Part shown: positions 34,624 through 45,625 of the stretch, piece after piece
Layout of the letters: each line of letters opens with the position of its first letter
Numbering within the stretch: position 1 is the stretch's first letter
Assembly (NCBI GenBank): GCA_017521985.1
Contig: JAFXAZ010000001.1
Location: 1 to 64,000, forward strand
Length of the DNA stretch: 64,000 nucleotides
Direction of reading: 5' to 3'
Origin: Lachnospiraceae bacterium
GTDB lineage: Bacteria; Bacillota; Clostridia; Lachnospirales; Lachnospiraceae
Made by a program: the position numbers and the translations under genes
The notes under the pieces: model-generated
What the model was told of the DNA's origin: nothing
What the model saw: the letters and a program-made list of their open reading frames with translations, nothing else
Databases searched by the model: none

Positions 34624-35808
34624 TTAGTTTTCCGTAGCAATAATCAGTTCCTTAGTATCTAACGCGGTCTGCACCAACTCGTCAATCTTCTCAGACAGAC
34701 ACAATTCATGCTTCTTGATAATACCCAAATTCGGCTTTGTGACCGGATGCTTTGCCACAAAAATGGTACAGCAGTCCTCAAATGGCAAAATAGAAGTCTC
34801 ATAGGTGCCAATTTTCTTGGAAAGGGTAACGATATCTTCCTTATCAAAAGCAATCAACGGACGATATACCGGAAGCTCGCAAACTTCATTGGTAACTGCT
34901 AAAGACTGCATAGTCTGACTTGCTACCTGGCCGATGCTTTCACCGGTAATAAGTCCAAGGCACTCTGTTTCCTGTGCAATCTGCTCAGCAATACGCATCA
35001 TATAACGTCTCATAATAATGGTCAGCTCGTCATGCGGACAGTTTTCGTAAATGTATAACTGAATGTCCGTAAAATTAATCACATGCAGATAAATCGGACC
35101 GGTATATTTAGACACAATACGTGCCAAATCCACTACCTTTTCCTTTGCACGCTCGCTGGTATAAGGCGGCGCATGGAAATACACCGCATCAATCTTTACG
35201 CCACGCTTTGCAACCATATAACCTGCTACAGGAGAATCAATACCACCGGAAAGCAGTAACATTGCCTTGCCACCGGTACCTACAGGCATACCCATAGCAC
35301 CCGGAATTTCTTCGCTGTAAATATAAATTTTCTCGCGGATTTCAATATTTAATTTAATCTCCGGATTGTGTACGTCTACCTTCATCTCCGGAAAGGCATT
35401 TAAAATGGCACCGCCCATTTCCATACAGATTTCCTGAGATTCTAAAGGATAGTTTTTGCGGGCACGTCTTGCAAACACCTTGAAGGTCTTGTCACAGTCA
35501 CCATATACATCCTTCATATACTGTACAACCGTCTCGCAAAGCTTCTCAAAACCTTCATCCTCTACATAGACTACCGGGCAAATACCGGAAATACCAAATA
35601 CCTGTGTCAGTCTCTCTACGGTCTCGTCATAATCAAACTCGGTCTGGGCATCCACATAAATACGTCCCTGAGTCTTGCGAATACTGAATTCGCCTTCACA
35701 CTTTTTCAGTGCGTATTTAATCTGCTGAACCAATGCATCTTCAAACATATATCTGTTTTTGCCCTTGATGCCGATTTCGCCATATTTTATCAAAAATGCT
35801 GTAAACAT
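34624..35808 (-). CDS. thiI: tRNA 4-thiouridine synthase ThiI
   Basis: A 394-residue enzyme that activates U8 of tRNA by adenylation and inserts sulfur; it also serves thiamine thiazole formation. It has an N-terminal ferredoxin-like/THUMP region (about 1-165) and a PP-loop ATPase domain with LLLSGGIDSPVAGY (about 183-196). The C-terminal rhodanese domain of the E. coli enzyme is absent, as usual in Gram-positives, where sulfur comes directly from a dedicated cysteine desulfurase. That desulfurase is encoded 16 bases upstream. Confidence 0.93.
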   Translation of the reverse strand: MFTAFLIKYGEIGIKGKNRYMFEDALVQQIKYALKKCEGEFSIRKTQGRIYVDAQTEFDYDETVERLTQVFGISGICPVVYVEDEGFEKLCETVVQYMKDVYGDCDKTFKVFARRARKNYPLESQEICMEMGGAILNAFPEMKVDVHNPEIKLNIEIREKIYIYSEEIPGAMGMPVGTGGKAMLLLSGGIDSPVAGYMVAKRGVKIDAVYFHAPPYTSERAKEKVVDLARIVSKYTGPIYLHVINFTDIQLYIYENCPHDELTIIMRRYMMRIAEQIAQETECLGLITGESIGQVASQTMQSLAVTNEVCELPVYRPLIAFDKEDIVTLSKKIGTYETSILPFEDCCTIFVAKHPVTKPNLGIIKKHELCLSEKIDELVQTALDTKELIIATEN

Positions 35809-35824
35809 GATTTTCCTCGCTTTT

Positions 35825-36979
35825 CTAATGTCTCGTGTATCTTCTTAACATTGGAATCATATCATATAATGTATTCAATGTATAGTCTATTTCTTCTTTG
35901 GTGGTAAAAACAGACATACTGAAACGAATAGTAGAATCCCATAAACTTTTGTCTAATCCAATCGCCATCAAGGTTTTGGACGTCTGCGGATGGTTGGATG
36001 CACAGGCACTTCCTGCAGACACATAAATGCCTTTGTCCTCCAAGGAATGTAAAAGCACCTCGCTCCGAACACCCTTTACAGAAAAACTGATTACGTGAGG
36101 TGCACTGCGACCATCAGTGTAACCGTTGACCTGTGTGTCGGCAATCTTAGAAAGTCCTTCTACAAAGTATTGCTTTAATTCATAAAGTGCAATCACTTCT
36201 TCATCTAATTTGTCATAAAGCTTCTGTGCCGCCATGGCCATACCTGCAATACCGGCTACGTTTTCTGTGCCGGAGCGCAGATTTCTCTGCTGGCCGCCGC
36301 CATAATTAATCGGCACAATTTTCACTTTGTCTCCCACATACAAAAGCCCTACGCCCTTTGGTCCGTGGATTTTGTGTGAGCTGGCTGACAACAAATCGAT
36401 ATGCATCTTCTTTGGATAAATACGCGCCTTACCAAAGCCCTGTACTGCATCTACATGAAACAGACACTTTGGATTGATTTTCTTAATCAGCTTGCCAATC
36501 TCCATAATAGGCTGTAAAGAACCGATTTCGTTGTTGGTATGCATCACGGACACCAAAATGGTATCAGCTCTCATGGCTTTTTCCAAGTTCTCCAAACGAA
36601 TTACACCATATTCATCTACCGGCAAATAGGTCACCTCGAATCCCTGCTTTTCCAGATATCCACAGGTTTCCAATACCGCCGGATGCTCAATTTTGGTGGT
36701 AATAATATGCTTACCGCTACGATGATTTGCCAGTGCACAGCCAATCAGAGCCAAATTATCTGCCTCCGTACCACCGGAAGTAAAAAACAGTTCCTTTGTA
36801 TTTACCTTCAGTATACGGGCAAAAATATCCTTGGCCTCCTTTAAATAATGCTCAGCCTCAAGGCCTTTTCTATGCATACTGGAAGGATTACCGTAGTCTG
36901 TACACAAAATATGTGTCATAAACTGCGCTACATCCGGAAAACAGGCCGTAGTAGCTGAGTTGTCTAAATAAACTTCCAT
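35825..36979 (-). CDS. Cysteine desulfurase (NifS/IscS-like), partner of ThiI
   Basis: A 384-residue PLP enzyme that removes sulfur from cysteine and holds it as a persulfide. The PLP Lys is in SASSHKIHGPKG (about 200-211) and the catalytic Cys in YVSAGSACASNH (about 320-331). The N-terminus MEVYLDNSATT is typical. The gene lies directly upstream of thiI, so it is the likely sulfur donor for 4-thiouridine, like NifZ-ThiI in Bacillus. AAAGGA is the binding site. Confidence 0.92.
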   Translation of the reverse strand: MEVYLDNSATTACFPDVAQFMTHILCTDYGNPSSMHRKGLEAEHYLKEAKDIFARILKVNTKELFFTSGGTEADNLALIGCALANHRSGKHIITTKIEHPAVLETCGYLEKQGFEVTYLPVDEYGVIRLENLEKAMRADTILVSVMHTNNEIGSLQPIMEIGKLIKKINPKCLFHVDAVQGFGKARIYPKKMHIDLLSASSHKIHGPKGVGLLYVGDKVKIVPINYGGGQQRNLRSGTENVAGIAGMAMAAQKLYDKLDEEVIALYELKQYFVEGLSKIADTQVNGYTDGRSAPHVISFSVKGVRSEVLLHSLEDKGIYVSAGSACASNHPQTSKTLMAIGLDKSLWDSTIRFSMSVFTTKEEIDYTLNTLYDMIPMLRRYTRH

Positions 36980-37051
36980 GATAGTTCCTTTCCATTTATA
37001 TAAAAATTTCTCTAGTATATTTTATGCAAGGCACGCCTTTAAGGTATCGCT

Positions 37052-37798
37052 TTAAGCCTCCAATACATAAACTAGCATTGATAAAATCGCAAGTCCTGCT
37101 GTTTCTGTACGCAAAATCCTGCGTCCCAATGTGACAGGCTTGGTTCCCATGCCAAGTGCTGCCTCCACTTCACTGTCATCAAAGCCGCCTTCTGGTCCGA
37201 TAAAAATCGCCACACGCTGTCCCGGACAAATGCTTTCCAATAAACTTCTGGTAAATGCCATTCCTTCTGCATTTTCATATGGCATCATACTGACTTCAAA
37301 ATCCGCCGCCTCTTTCAATGCTTCCTTCAAGCTCATAAGCTCCCCAATAACCGGAATCACATCACGCTTACTTTGCTTGGCTGCTGCCTCTGCAATGCCT
37401 TGCCAACGACTGATTTTGGCCTGTGCCTTCTTGGCATCCAGCTTTACCACAGAACGTTTCGTCTCCACCGGCACAATGCGGCCGGCTCCAAGCTCCACTG
37501 CCTTTTGAATAATAAGCTCCATCTTGTCTGCCTTTGGAAGCCCCTGATAAAGCACGATTTCACAAGGCAGCTCCGTAGTATCTGTAATATTTTGTACAAT
37601 ATCACAGACTACCTGCTCTGCTGACACACTTTTTAAGGCGCAAAGATATTTACCTTGACCCTCTCCATCGTTTACATAAAACTGCTCCCCCGGCTTCATA
37701 CGAAGCACATGGCTGATATGATTCACATCCGTGCCTGTTATATAAGCAAGCCCCTCGTTTTCATGAATTTGAGACTTGTCCACAAAAAACTGAAACAT
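37052..37798 (-). CDS. rsmE: 16S rRNA U1498 N3-methyltransferase RsmE
   Basis: A 248-residue SPOUT-family methyltransferase. An N-terminal PUA-like domain (INHVLRMKPGEQFYV-like, near 28-42) is followed by the knotted SAM domain with AVELGAGRIVPVETKRS, AIFIGPEGGFDDSE and LGRRILRTETAGLAIL. It methylates U1498 of 16S rRNA in the assembled small subunit. The gene follows prmA by 15 bases; the rsmE-prmA pair is a common order in Firmicutes. Confidence 0.93.
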   Translation of the reverse strand: MFQFFVDKSQIHENEGLAYITGTDVNHISHVLRMKPGEQFYVNDGEGQGKYLCALKSVSAEQVVCDIVQNITDTTELPCEIVLYQGLPKADKMELIIQKAVELGAGRIVPVETKRSVVKLDAKKAQAKISRWQGIAEAAAKQSKRDVIPVIGELMSLKEALKEAADFEVSMMPYENAEGMAFTRSLLESICPGQRVAIFIGPEGGFDDSEVEAALGMGTKPVTLGRRILRTETAGLAILSMLVYVLEA

Positions 37799-37813
37799 AT
37801 TGTACCTTATCCT

Positions 37814-38803
37814 CTAAAAGTCTTTACGTGCAGTTACACTTACCCACTCGCCCTGATAAGTAACTTCTACTACCGTAAGCCCTGCCGCTTTTACTGCCTC
37901 TACCACCGTTTCTTCCTTATCGTCAATAATACCGGAGGTAATGTAGTAACCACCTGTTTTTAACTGATTTACGATAACCGGTGTAAGCGGCACCAGTACA
38001 TCTGCCAAAATATTTGCCACAACAATGTCATACTTGCCATAGCCTACCTTATCCTGTACTTCCTTGTCGCAGATAATATTGCCAATCATCATGTCAAACT
38101 GCTCCGGACGGATACCGTTCACTTCGCTGTTTTCACGAACGGCCGGCACTGCACATGGGTCCAAATCGGTACCCACGGCATGCTTTGCCCCAAACATCAA
38201 AGACAAAATAGATAAAATACCGCTGCCGGTTCCTACATCCAAAAGCTCCGTTTCCGGAGTAATATATTTACGAAGCTGGCGAATACAAAGCTGGGTGGTC
38301 TCATGCATACCGGTACCAAAGGCTGTACCAGGGTCAATATGCAATACCATTTTACCCTCATCTTCCGGCTTCACCTCTTCCCAGGAAGGAATTACTAAAA
38401 TATCATCAATATAAAACTGGTGGAAATACTGCTTCCAGTTATTAATCCAATCAATGTCCTCGGTCTCATCCACTTCTACGGAGCCTTCGCCAATATCCAT
38501 AAAGCTCTTCCAGCTTTCTAACTCTTCCTCTACCATAGCAAGAATGGCTTCCTTGGTCGTCACCTCATCCTGGAAAATCAGCTCACCAGCTTCATTCTCC
38601 TCTACAAAGAAGCTGAGATACGCTACACCGTCATCCTCCGGCCCCTGCGGCAAAATATCCACAAACATCTGCTCTTTCTCTGAAGCTGTCAAAGGCACTT
38701 TATCTTCAATCTGCGCACCTTCAAATCCCAAATCATATAATGCAGAAATAATCACATCCTCTGCTTCTGTAATCGTTTTTACACGAAATTTCATCCATTT
38801 CAT
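37814..38803 (-). CDS. prmA: Ribosomal protein L11 methyltransferase PrmA
   Basis: A 329-residue SAM-dependent enzyme that methylates ribosomal protein L11. The N-terminal substrate-binding domain (about 1-110) precedes the methyltransferase domain with DPGTAFGTGMHETT and LLDVGTGSGILSI and the later VVANILADVL. I use the ATG at 38803 (MKWMKF) behind GAGGGTG; a GTG five codons upstream overlaps that site. Confidence 0.92.
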   Translation of the reverse strand: MKWMKFRVKTITEAEDVIISALYDLGFEGAQIEDKVPLTASEKEQMFVDILPQGPEDDGVAYLSFFVEENEAGELIFQDEVTTKEAILAMVEEELESWKSFMDIGEGSVEVDETEDIDWINNWKQYFHQFYIDDILVIPSWEEVKPEDEGKMVLHIDPGTAFGTGMHETTQLCIRQLRKYITPETELLDVGTGSGILSILSLMFGAKHAVGTDLDPCAVPAVRENSEVNGIRPEQFDMMIGNIICDKEVQDKVGYGKYDIVVANILADVLVPLTPVIVNQLKTGGYYITSGIIDDKEETVVEAVKAAGLTVVEVTYQGEWVSVTARKDF

Positions 38804-38903
38804 AGAATGCACCCTCACGTTTTATAAATTCATAACCAATTAACGTTTTTTGTCATTATGACATACATAGTTAATTATACAATCATTCTCGAAAAAGTGC
38901 AAA

Positions 38904-39341
38904 CTATTTTCCTTTCGGAGACACCTGATATGCTAAATCCAAATATCTTTGACGCCAAACACGTCCTTCCTCCTGCATTTTTTCAGCTAATTCCTTTAAT
39001 TCCACATAGGATGCTTCAAATTGCTGCTTCATATAGTCTATTTCTTTCTTCTTCTGTAATTCTAAATGTTCTCTTTCTTGTTGCATCTGTATCTGTGATT
39101 CTTCCAGAGTTTTCTGCATCTCATAATATTGTTTTTCATAGGCTTCCTTCTGTTCTTTGTAAATTTGATTCTGCTCTTCCAATTGTTTTAATAAATCTAA
39201 ACGTCCCAAAGGTCCTGGCAGCTCTGTACCGTTTTTTTCAATAGACTCCTCGCTCACCTGCTCCAAACGATAATATATCCACTGATTGCCCATGTCCGCA
39301 TACACATGCCACACTTCACCCATATCGAATAAATATTTCAT
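38904..39341 (-). CDS. Hypothetical coiled-coil protein
   Basis: A 145-residue protein of unknown function. The first 30 residues (MKYLFDMGEVWHVYADMGNQ) look folded and aromatic; the rest (about 35-130) is a long Glu/Gln/Lys-rich coiled coil (EEQNQIYKEQKEAYEKQ). It has no signal peptide and no membrane segment. GGGAG precedes the ATG. It lies upstream of prmA with a 100-base gap and is divergent from the Cys-rich gene. A structural or adaptor role is possible, but nothing more can be supported. Confidence 0.65.
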   Translation of the reverse strand: MKYLFDMGEVWHVYADMGNQWIYYRLEQVSEESIEKNGTELPGPLGRLDLLKQLEEQNQIYKEQKEAYEKQYYEMQKTLEESQIQMQQEREHLELQKKKEIDYMKQQFEASYVELKELAEKMQEEGRVWRQRYLDLAYQVSPKGK

Positions 39342-39458
39342 ACCATCACTTCTCCCGACACGTTGTATTAAACATATGAATTTTTTCTGAAAGATATGTC
39401 AGGCAGAACACAATATTGCTGTTTTTTCATATCTTAATAATAAAAAAGGAGTTTTCCT

Positions 39459-40334
39459 ATGGCTAATTGTAATTGCAAATCCAGATGTTTTACAAGCAGC
39501 GGTATCTCCAATATGAACGGCACTGTATGTACAGATGTATGTACCACGCCTATTTGCGGTACTGCAGATGCTTTATTATTGTATGCGCCTGTTATTTACG
39601 ACTGTATCGGTATTAATCTTTGCAGGCAGGTACCTTTAGGTGTAACTATCCCTGCCACTTACCCTACTGCAGCATATGCGACTGCCGAAATCGTTGATAT
39701 GACGCCGGGAACGGCTGATATCACTCCGATTGCCAACCGGCCAAACTGTTACAATGTGGAATTAAGCGAATTAAGTTTTACGGTAATCGTAAAATTATTT
39801 GACTGCTGCCAAAGATTACTGGCAACCCTTCCACTTACCGGCATTGTGTACCTTCCGGGTGCAACCACTGATCCAGACTACGACGAAGACACCAATCCAA
39901 CCGATGTAACCTTACAATTGTATGCACCATACGGCCCTGCATATACTATCGAAGGAACTACCGCCACACCTACTTTAGTGTTTAATGGGCTGACCGTGAC
40001 CCAGGTTCCTCAGACTCAGGGAATCCAGTCCTCTGCAGTAGCAAAAGTATTAAATTTTGATGCCGACGATTCTTCCATCAGCCTGGGCGTTACTTTATAT
40101 GTATTCAGTTTGTACAACTCTTTCTACAATTTCTACGATACCACCCGTGGCAACATTCCAAAAGGAAGTCTTGCTACCATTGAAGAAAATGTGTGCATGA
40201 ACTTTGTACGCGGCAGCCTGCTTGACCGAAACATTAAACCTTTAGAGCTCGGCGCACCATCTTGTGAAGGACAGCTGAAACATGACTGTACACCGGATAT
40301 GGAATCCTGTGACAGTGCTACAGATGAGATTTAA
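39459..40334 (+). CDS. Cys-rich 291-residue orphan protein
   Basis: Not recognised. The N-terminus is Cys-rich (MANCNCKSRCF, then CTDVCTTPICG and CIGINLCRQ), the body is rich in Thr, Pro, Val and Tyr with strand-like segments, and the C-terminus again has spaced Cys (CEGQLKHDCTPDMESCD). There is no signal peptide or membrane segment. It is one of few plus-strand genes here, stands alone behind AAAAAGGAG and ends in a bidirectional terminator. The composition recalls spore-coat or surface-layer type proteins, but this is a compositional guess only. Confidence 0.6.
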   Translation: MANCNCKSRCFTSSGISNMNGTVCTDVCTTPICGTADALLLYAPVIYDCIGINLCRQVPLGVTIPATYPTAAYATAEIVDMTPGTADITPIANRPNCYNVELSELSFTVIVKLFDCCQRLLATLPLTGIVYLPGATTDPDYDEDTNPTDVTLQLYAPYGPAYTIEGTTATPTLVFNGLTVTQVPQTQGIQSSAVAKVLNFDADDSSISLGVTLYVFSLYNSFYNFYDTTRGNIPKGSLATIEENVCMNFVRGSLLDRNIKPLELGAPSCEGQLKHDCTPDMESCDSATDEI

Positions 40335-40373
40335 TATTAACTGCAATGTATGTTTTACATTATGATACCAAAA

Positions 40374-40398
40374 GGAGCCTGGCAATTTGTCAGGCTCC
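40374..40398. terminator. Bidirectional terminator
   Basis: GGAGCCTG and CAGGCTCC form an 8-bp GC-rich stem with a 9-base loop. TTTT follows on the minus strand and an AT-rich stretch on the plus strand. It lies between two convergent genes. Confidence 0.75.
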
Positions 40399-40403
40399 AT
40401 ATA

Positions 40404-41816
40404 TTATTTTGTATTTAGTTTATATATCCCCACCGGATTCGTTCCCAGTGTCCCATTTTCTACTACCGTATCGGCAGTATATCCTTGCGCCTCCAACTGT
40501 GCTGCCATATCTGTCGGTATTTCTCCTTGAAGCATAAGCCAGTAGGTATGCTCCTTATCCAAAACCGGTATCTCTTCCGCTGTAAACAGCACATGTTCCA
40601 CCTTCGGATAATAGTAATCCAATACTGTCCAGTCAAGATATTCCAGGTTGGTAAGTATCACACTATCTTCTCCGGAAATGTCTGCGGTAGCCTCCAACGT
40701 CATGCGCAGCAGTTCATTTTGCTGTTTATCTGCCTGATACGCGGTAAAATACTGCGGAATACATGTAATCAAAAGCGCTACGCCAATAATTGCACAATAT
40801 ATATGCTTCTTTTTGAGAGATGCAATACCCACAGCCAAAAGTACCCAGGCAATAATAGCCACCGGATATAAGTATCTTACAATAAATACCGGTCTGAATA
40901 TTCTGGATACCAAATTCCCCACCAAAATCGTGCCGAAAATACTGCTCATTCCGGCGGCAAGCCATAATACCTTACCGAAATCTTTTCTCTGATTCCATGC
41001 CGTAAGCGCCACCGCCAGCAACATGATCCCAAAAAGAACATATTGTAGCTTACCACTGAAGAGATATCCCAAACAATCCTTTAAATACGGAATATTCGTC
41101 ATCCAAAAATCACCCATGGTTCTTTGGAACGTCTGCAATAGTACAATCAGCCATGGTAAATATGCTGCCACCGTGACCAAACAGGCAATCAAGGTCTTTT
41201 TAAGATATGCCTCTCTTTTTATCAATGCCAAACCAATTAATATGACATAGAAAAAAGCCACGGATACCAGACAATAATAATGTGTATACGCACCGGCTAA
41301 AGACGCCAGTACAAACCATACGTAATCTCTCGTTCTGTTTTGCGTAAAAATCGAATACAGTGCCAAAAAGCTGGCCAACATAAACAGCGAGCCCCAGGAA
41401 TACATTCTGACTTCAACATGAAAGGATACCGCTGTCTCCAGCAAAGAGGCCAGTGTAATTAACAGTACGGAAGCTTCCATACCAAACCACTTCCAAATCA
41501 CGGTCAGTGCCAGTACAATCACAAGCACATAGGGTACAAAGGATGCCAAATGATATACCACCCCTGTATAACCAAATACCTTGCAAAACAACTGTACAAT
41601 ACCATAATACAGCGGAGGATGAACATCTTCGGCAGTTGCCCGAAGCATCTCAGGAACACTCATCCCGGACAAACGGATTGTAAAGGCTTCGTCACCCCAA
41701 AAATTATTATCAAATATGCGCAGTAAATTCAGTATGACCAGCACTGCGGCAAAAACAGTTGCTGCCAAACGCCAGTAATCAAACCGGTTATTTACATCTT
41801 TTTTTGAAGTAACCAT
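40404..41816 (-). CDS. GT-C type glycosyltransferase, family 39-like
   Basis: A 470-residue membrane protein with about ten hydrophobic segments. The first outside loop carries FWGDEAFTIRLS (about 38-49, the catalytic Asp-Glu motif of GT-C enzymes), followed by EDVHPPLYYGI (about 63-73), typical of lipid-phosphate-sugar dependent mannosyltransferase-like proteins. It would transfer sugars from a lipid donor to a surface acceptor on the outer face of the membrane. It lies 18 bases after dnaJ, which is probably a chance neighbour. Donor and acceptor unknown. Confidence 0.82.
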   Translation of the reverse strand: MVTSKKDVNNRFDYWRLAATVFAAVLVILNLLRIFDNNFWGDEAFTIRLSGMSVPEMLRATAEDVHPPLYYGIVQLFCKVFGYTGVVYHLASFVPYVLVIVLALTVIWKWFGMEASVLLITLASLLETAVSFHVEVRMYSWGSLFMLASFLALYSIFTQNRTRDYVWFVLASLAGAYTHYYCLVSVAFFYVILIGLALIKREAYLKKTLIACLVTVAAYLPWLIVLLQTFQRTMGDFWMTNIPYLKDCLGYLFSGKLQYVLFGIMLLAVALTAWNQRKDFGKVLWLAAGMSSIFGTILVGNLVSRIFRPVFIVRYLYPVAIIAWVLLAVGIASLKKKHIYCAIIGVALLITCIPQYFTAYQADKQQNELLRMTLEATADISGEDSVILTNLEYLDWTVLDYYYPKVEHVLFTAEEIPVLDKEHTYWLMLQGEIPTDMAAQLEAQGYTADTVVENGTLGTNPVGIYKLNTK

Positions 41817-41834
41817 CCCTTGCTCCCCCGCGTC

Positions 41835-42995
41835 CTACTTCCAGAATTTCTTCTTACTCTTTGGTTCGTCTGTGCCTTCTTTTGGGGCAGTATTCAAAGA
41901 ATCCCCGGTCAAAGCATCAAACTGTCTTAATAATTCCTTTGCTTCGTTAGATAATTTATCCGGAGTCTGAACCACCAGTGTAACATAGTGGTCACCTCGA
42001 ACCTCTTTATTTCTCCAGGATGGAACACCTTTACCGCGAAGACGAATCTTGGTATCGGTCTGGGTTCCGGCCTTTACATCATAAGCAACCTTGCCGTCTA
42101 TGGTATCAATCATAATTTCACCGCCAAGCGCTGCCACTGCAAAGCTGATTGGCACTGCAGAGAAAATATTTAAATCCTGGCGCTGGAAAATAGGGTGGCG
42201 CCCTACGATAAATTCAATTACCACATCACCTCTTGGTCCGCCGTTTAAGCCCGGTTCACCAAGACCTGTAAGGCGCTTACGCTGACCGCTGTCTACGCCT
42301 GCCGGAATATCCACTTCGTATTTTTTACGCATGGAAACAAAGCCGGTACCGCGACAATCGGTACACTTCTCGCGAATAATCTTACCTGTTCCGCGACAAT
42401 CCGGACATGCCTGTACATTACGGATGGTACCAAACATAGACTGCTGGGTAAATACTACCTGTCCCTTACCGCCACACTTAGAGCAGGTTTCCGGGCTGGT
42501 GCCTGCTTTGGCACCGGAGCCATGACAAGCCTTACACTCTTCTTTTACGGTTAATTCTACTTCCTTCTTACAGCCAGCTACAGCCTCCTCGAAGGTAATT
42601 CTCATACTGGTACGAATATCCTCGCCCTTCATCGGTCCATTGTTGCGTCCGCGGCTGCGACCACCAAAAATATCACCAAAGCCAAACATATCTCCGAAAA
42701 TATCAGAGAAATCCGCTCCACTGAAATCAAAGCCGCCAAATCCGCCGGCTCCACCTGCACCGCCATCAAATGCCGCATGACCAAACTGGTCATACTGACG
42801 TCTCTTTTCCGGATCAGAAAGCACTGCATATGCTTCGGAAGCTTCTTTAAACTTTACTTCTGCTTCTTTATCGCCCGGATTTACGTCCGGATGGTATTTT
42901 TTTGCAAGTACACGGTATGCTTTTTTTATTGCCGCATCATCTGCATTTTTATCCAGGCCGAGGACCTCATAATAGTCTCGTTTTTGTTCTGCCAT
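41835..42995 (-). CDS. dnaJ: Chaperone protein DnaJ
   Basis: A 386-residue type I J protein. It has the J domain with HPD (YHPDVNPGD), a Gly/Phe-rich linker ([16 protein letters not shown]), four zinc-binding CxxCxGxG-type repeats ([32 protein letters not shown]) and the C-terminal substrate domains. It delivers unfolded proteins to DnaK. The start at 42995 ([10 protein letters not shown]) follows a GGAG site; six codons upstream an ATG without a site is less likely. It is the last gene of the hrcA-grpE-dnaK-dnaJ operon. Confidence 0.95.
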   Translation of the reverse strand: MAEQKRDYYEVLGLDKNADDAAIKKAYRVLAKKYHPDVNPGDKEAEVKFKEASEAYAVLSDPEKRRQYDQFGHAAFDGGAGGAGGFGGFDFSGADFSDIFGDMFGFGDIFGGRSRGRNNGPMKGEDIRTSMRITFEEAVAGCKKEVELTVKEECKACHGSGAKAGTSPETCSKCGGKGQVVFTQQSMFGTIRNVQACPDCRGTGKIIREKCTDCRGTGFVSMRKKYEVDIPAGVDSGQRKRLTGLGEPGLNGGPRGDVVIEFIVGRHPIFQRQDLNIFSAVPISFAVAALGGEIMIDTIDGKVAYDVKAGTQTDTKIRLRGKGVPSWRNKEVRGDHYVTLVVQTPDKLSNEAKELLRQFDALTGDSLNTAPKEGTDEPKSKKKFWK

Positions 42996-43011
42996 AAAAT
43001 CACTCCAATTC

Positions 43012-43037
43012 AACCCCGCATTGAAAAACGCGGGGTT
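43012..43037 (-). other. Intercistronic hairpin between dnaK and dnaJ
   Basis: AACCCCGC and GCGGGGTT form a perfect 8-bp stem with a 10-base loop in the 60-base gap between the two genes. No T-run follows, so it probably affects mRNA stability or the DnaK:DnaJ ratio rather than ending transcription. Confidence 0.55.
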
Positions 43038-43055
43038 GCTAAAATCTTAAAAATT

Positions 43056-44927
<1,872 letters not shown>

Positions 44928-44969
44928 TTACTCCTCCTGGATTCTAAAAAATATAATTAATTGAATAAA

Positions 44970-45611
44970 TTACTCTGCCACTGCAACCATACTATGGCGA
45001 ACCACACCATCACGGTATGTGTACCCTTTTAAAAGTTCCTGTGCAACTACACCGGACTCATACTCTTCACTTGCCACCTGCATTACTGCATTGTGTAAAT
45101 TCGGATCAAACTCCTGTCCCAGTGCCTCAATTGGCTTTACACCAATGTTATCAAGCTCCGTTAAAAGCTGTTTATATATCATATTCATGCCGCTTGCAAA
45201 GCCTGTTTCTTTCTCTGCATCGGTCATGGTTGATAACCCTCTTTCAAAGTTGTCGATAACCGGAAGTATTTTCTCAATAACACTCTTTGCTCCGGTTTCA
45301 AACATCGCCTGCTTTTCTTTGTCGGTACGACGGCGGAAGTTTTCAAATTCTGCCATCTGGCGCATCACTCTGTCTTCCAGTTCTGCGATTTTTTCTTTGT
45401 CTTTATTGCTTTTCTTAAGCCATTTGGAAGGACCCTTGCCCTCTTTCTCAGAAGCCTCTTCGCTGTCCTCGGAAGCTTCCTGCGCCTCCTCACAGACCTC
45501 GCCTGCTGCGTCAGCCTCTTCCATGACACCTTCTGCTGCGGTTTCAGCTGCTTCTGCTTCTTCGACCGCTTCCGCTATGTCCTTCTCTAAATCCTTTTCC
45601 ATATCTGCCAT
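44970..45611 (-). CDS. grpE: Nucleotide exchange factor GrpE
   Basis: A 213-residue GrpE. The first ~75 residues are an unusually long, acidic, Glu/Ala-rich low-complexity segment (VEEAEAAETAAEGVMEE and similar), then the coiled-coil helix AEFENFRRRTDKEKQAM and the beta-domain with LGQEFDPNLHNAVMQV and VVAQELLKGYTYRDGVVRHSMV. It releases ADP from DnaK. GAGGAG lies upstream. The gene is in the hrcA operon, 14 bases downstream of hrcA. Confidence 0.95.
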   Translation of the reverse strand: MADMEKDLEKDIAEAVEEAEAAETAAEGVMEEADAAGEVCEEAQEASEDSEEASEKEGKGPSKWLKKSNKDKEKIAELEDRVMRQMAEFENFRRRTDKEKQAMFETGAKSVIEKILPVIDNFERGLSTMTDAEKETGFASGMNMIYKQLLTELDNIGVKPIEALGQEFDPNLHNAVMQVASEEYESGVVAQELLKGYTYRDGVVRHSMVAVAE

Positions 45612-45625
45612 ACATAAACTCCTCG

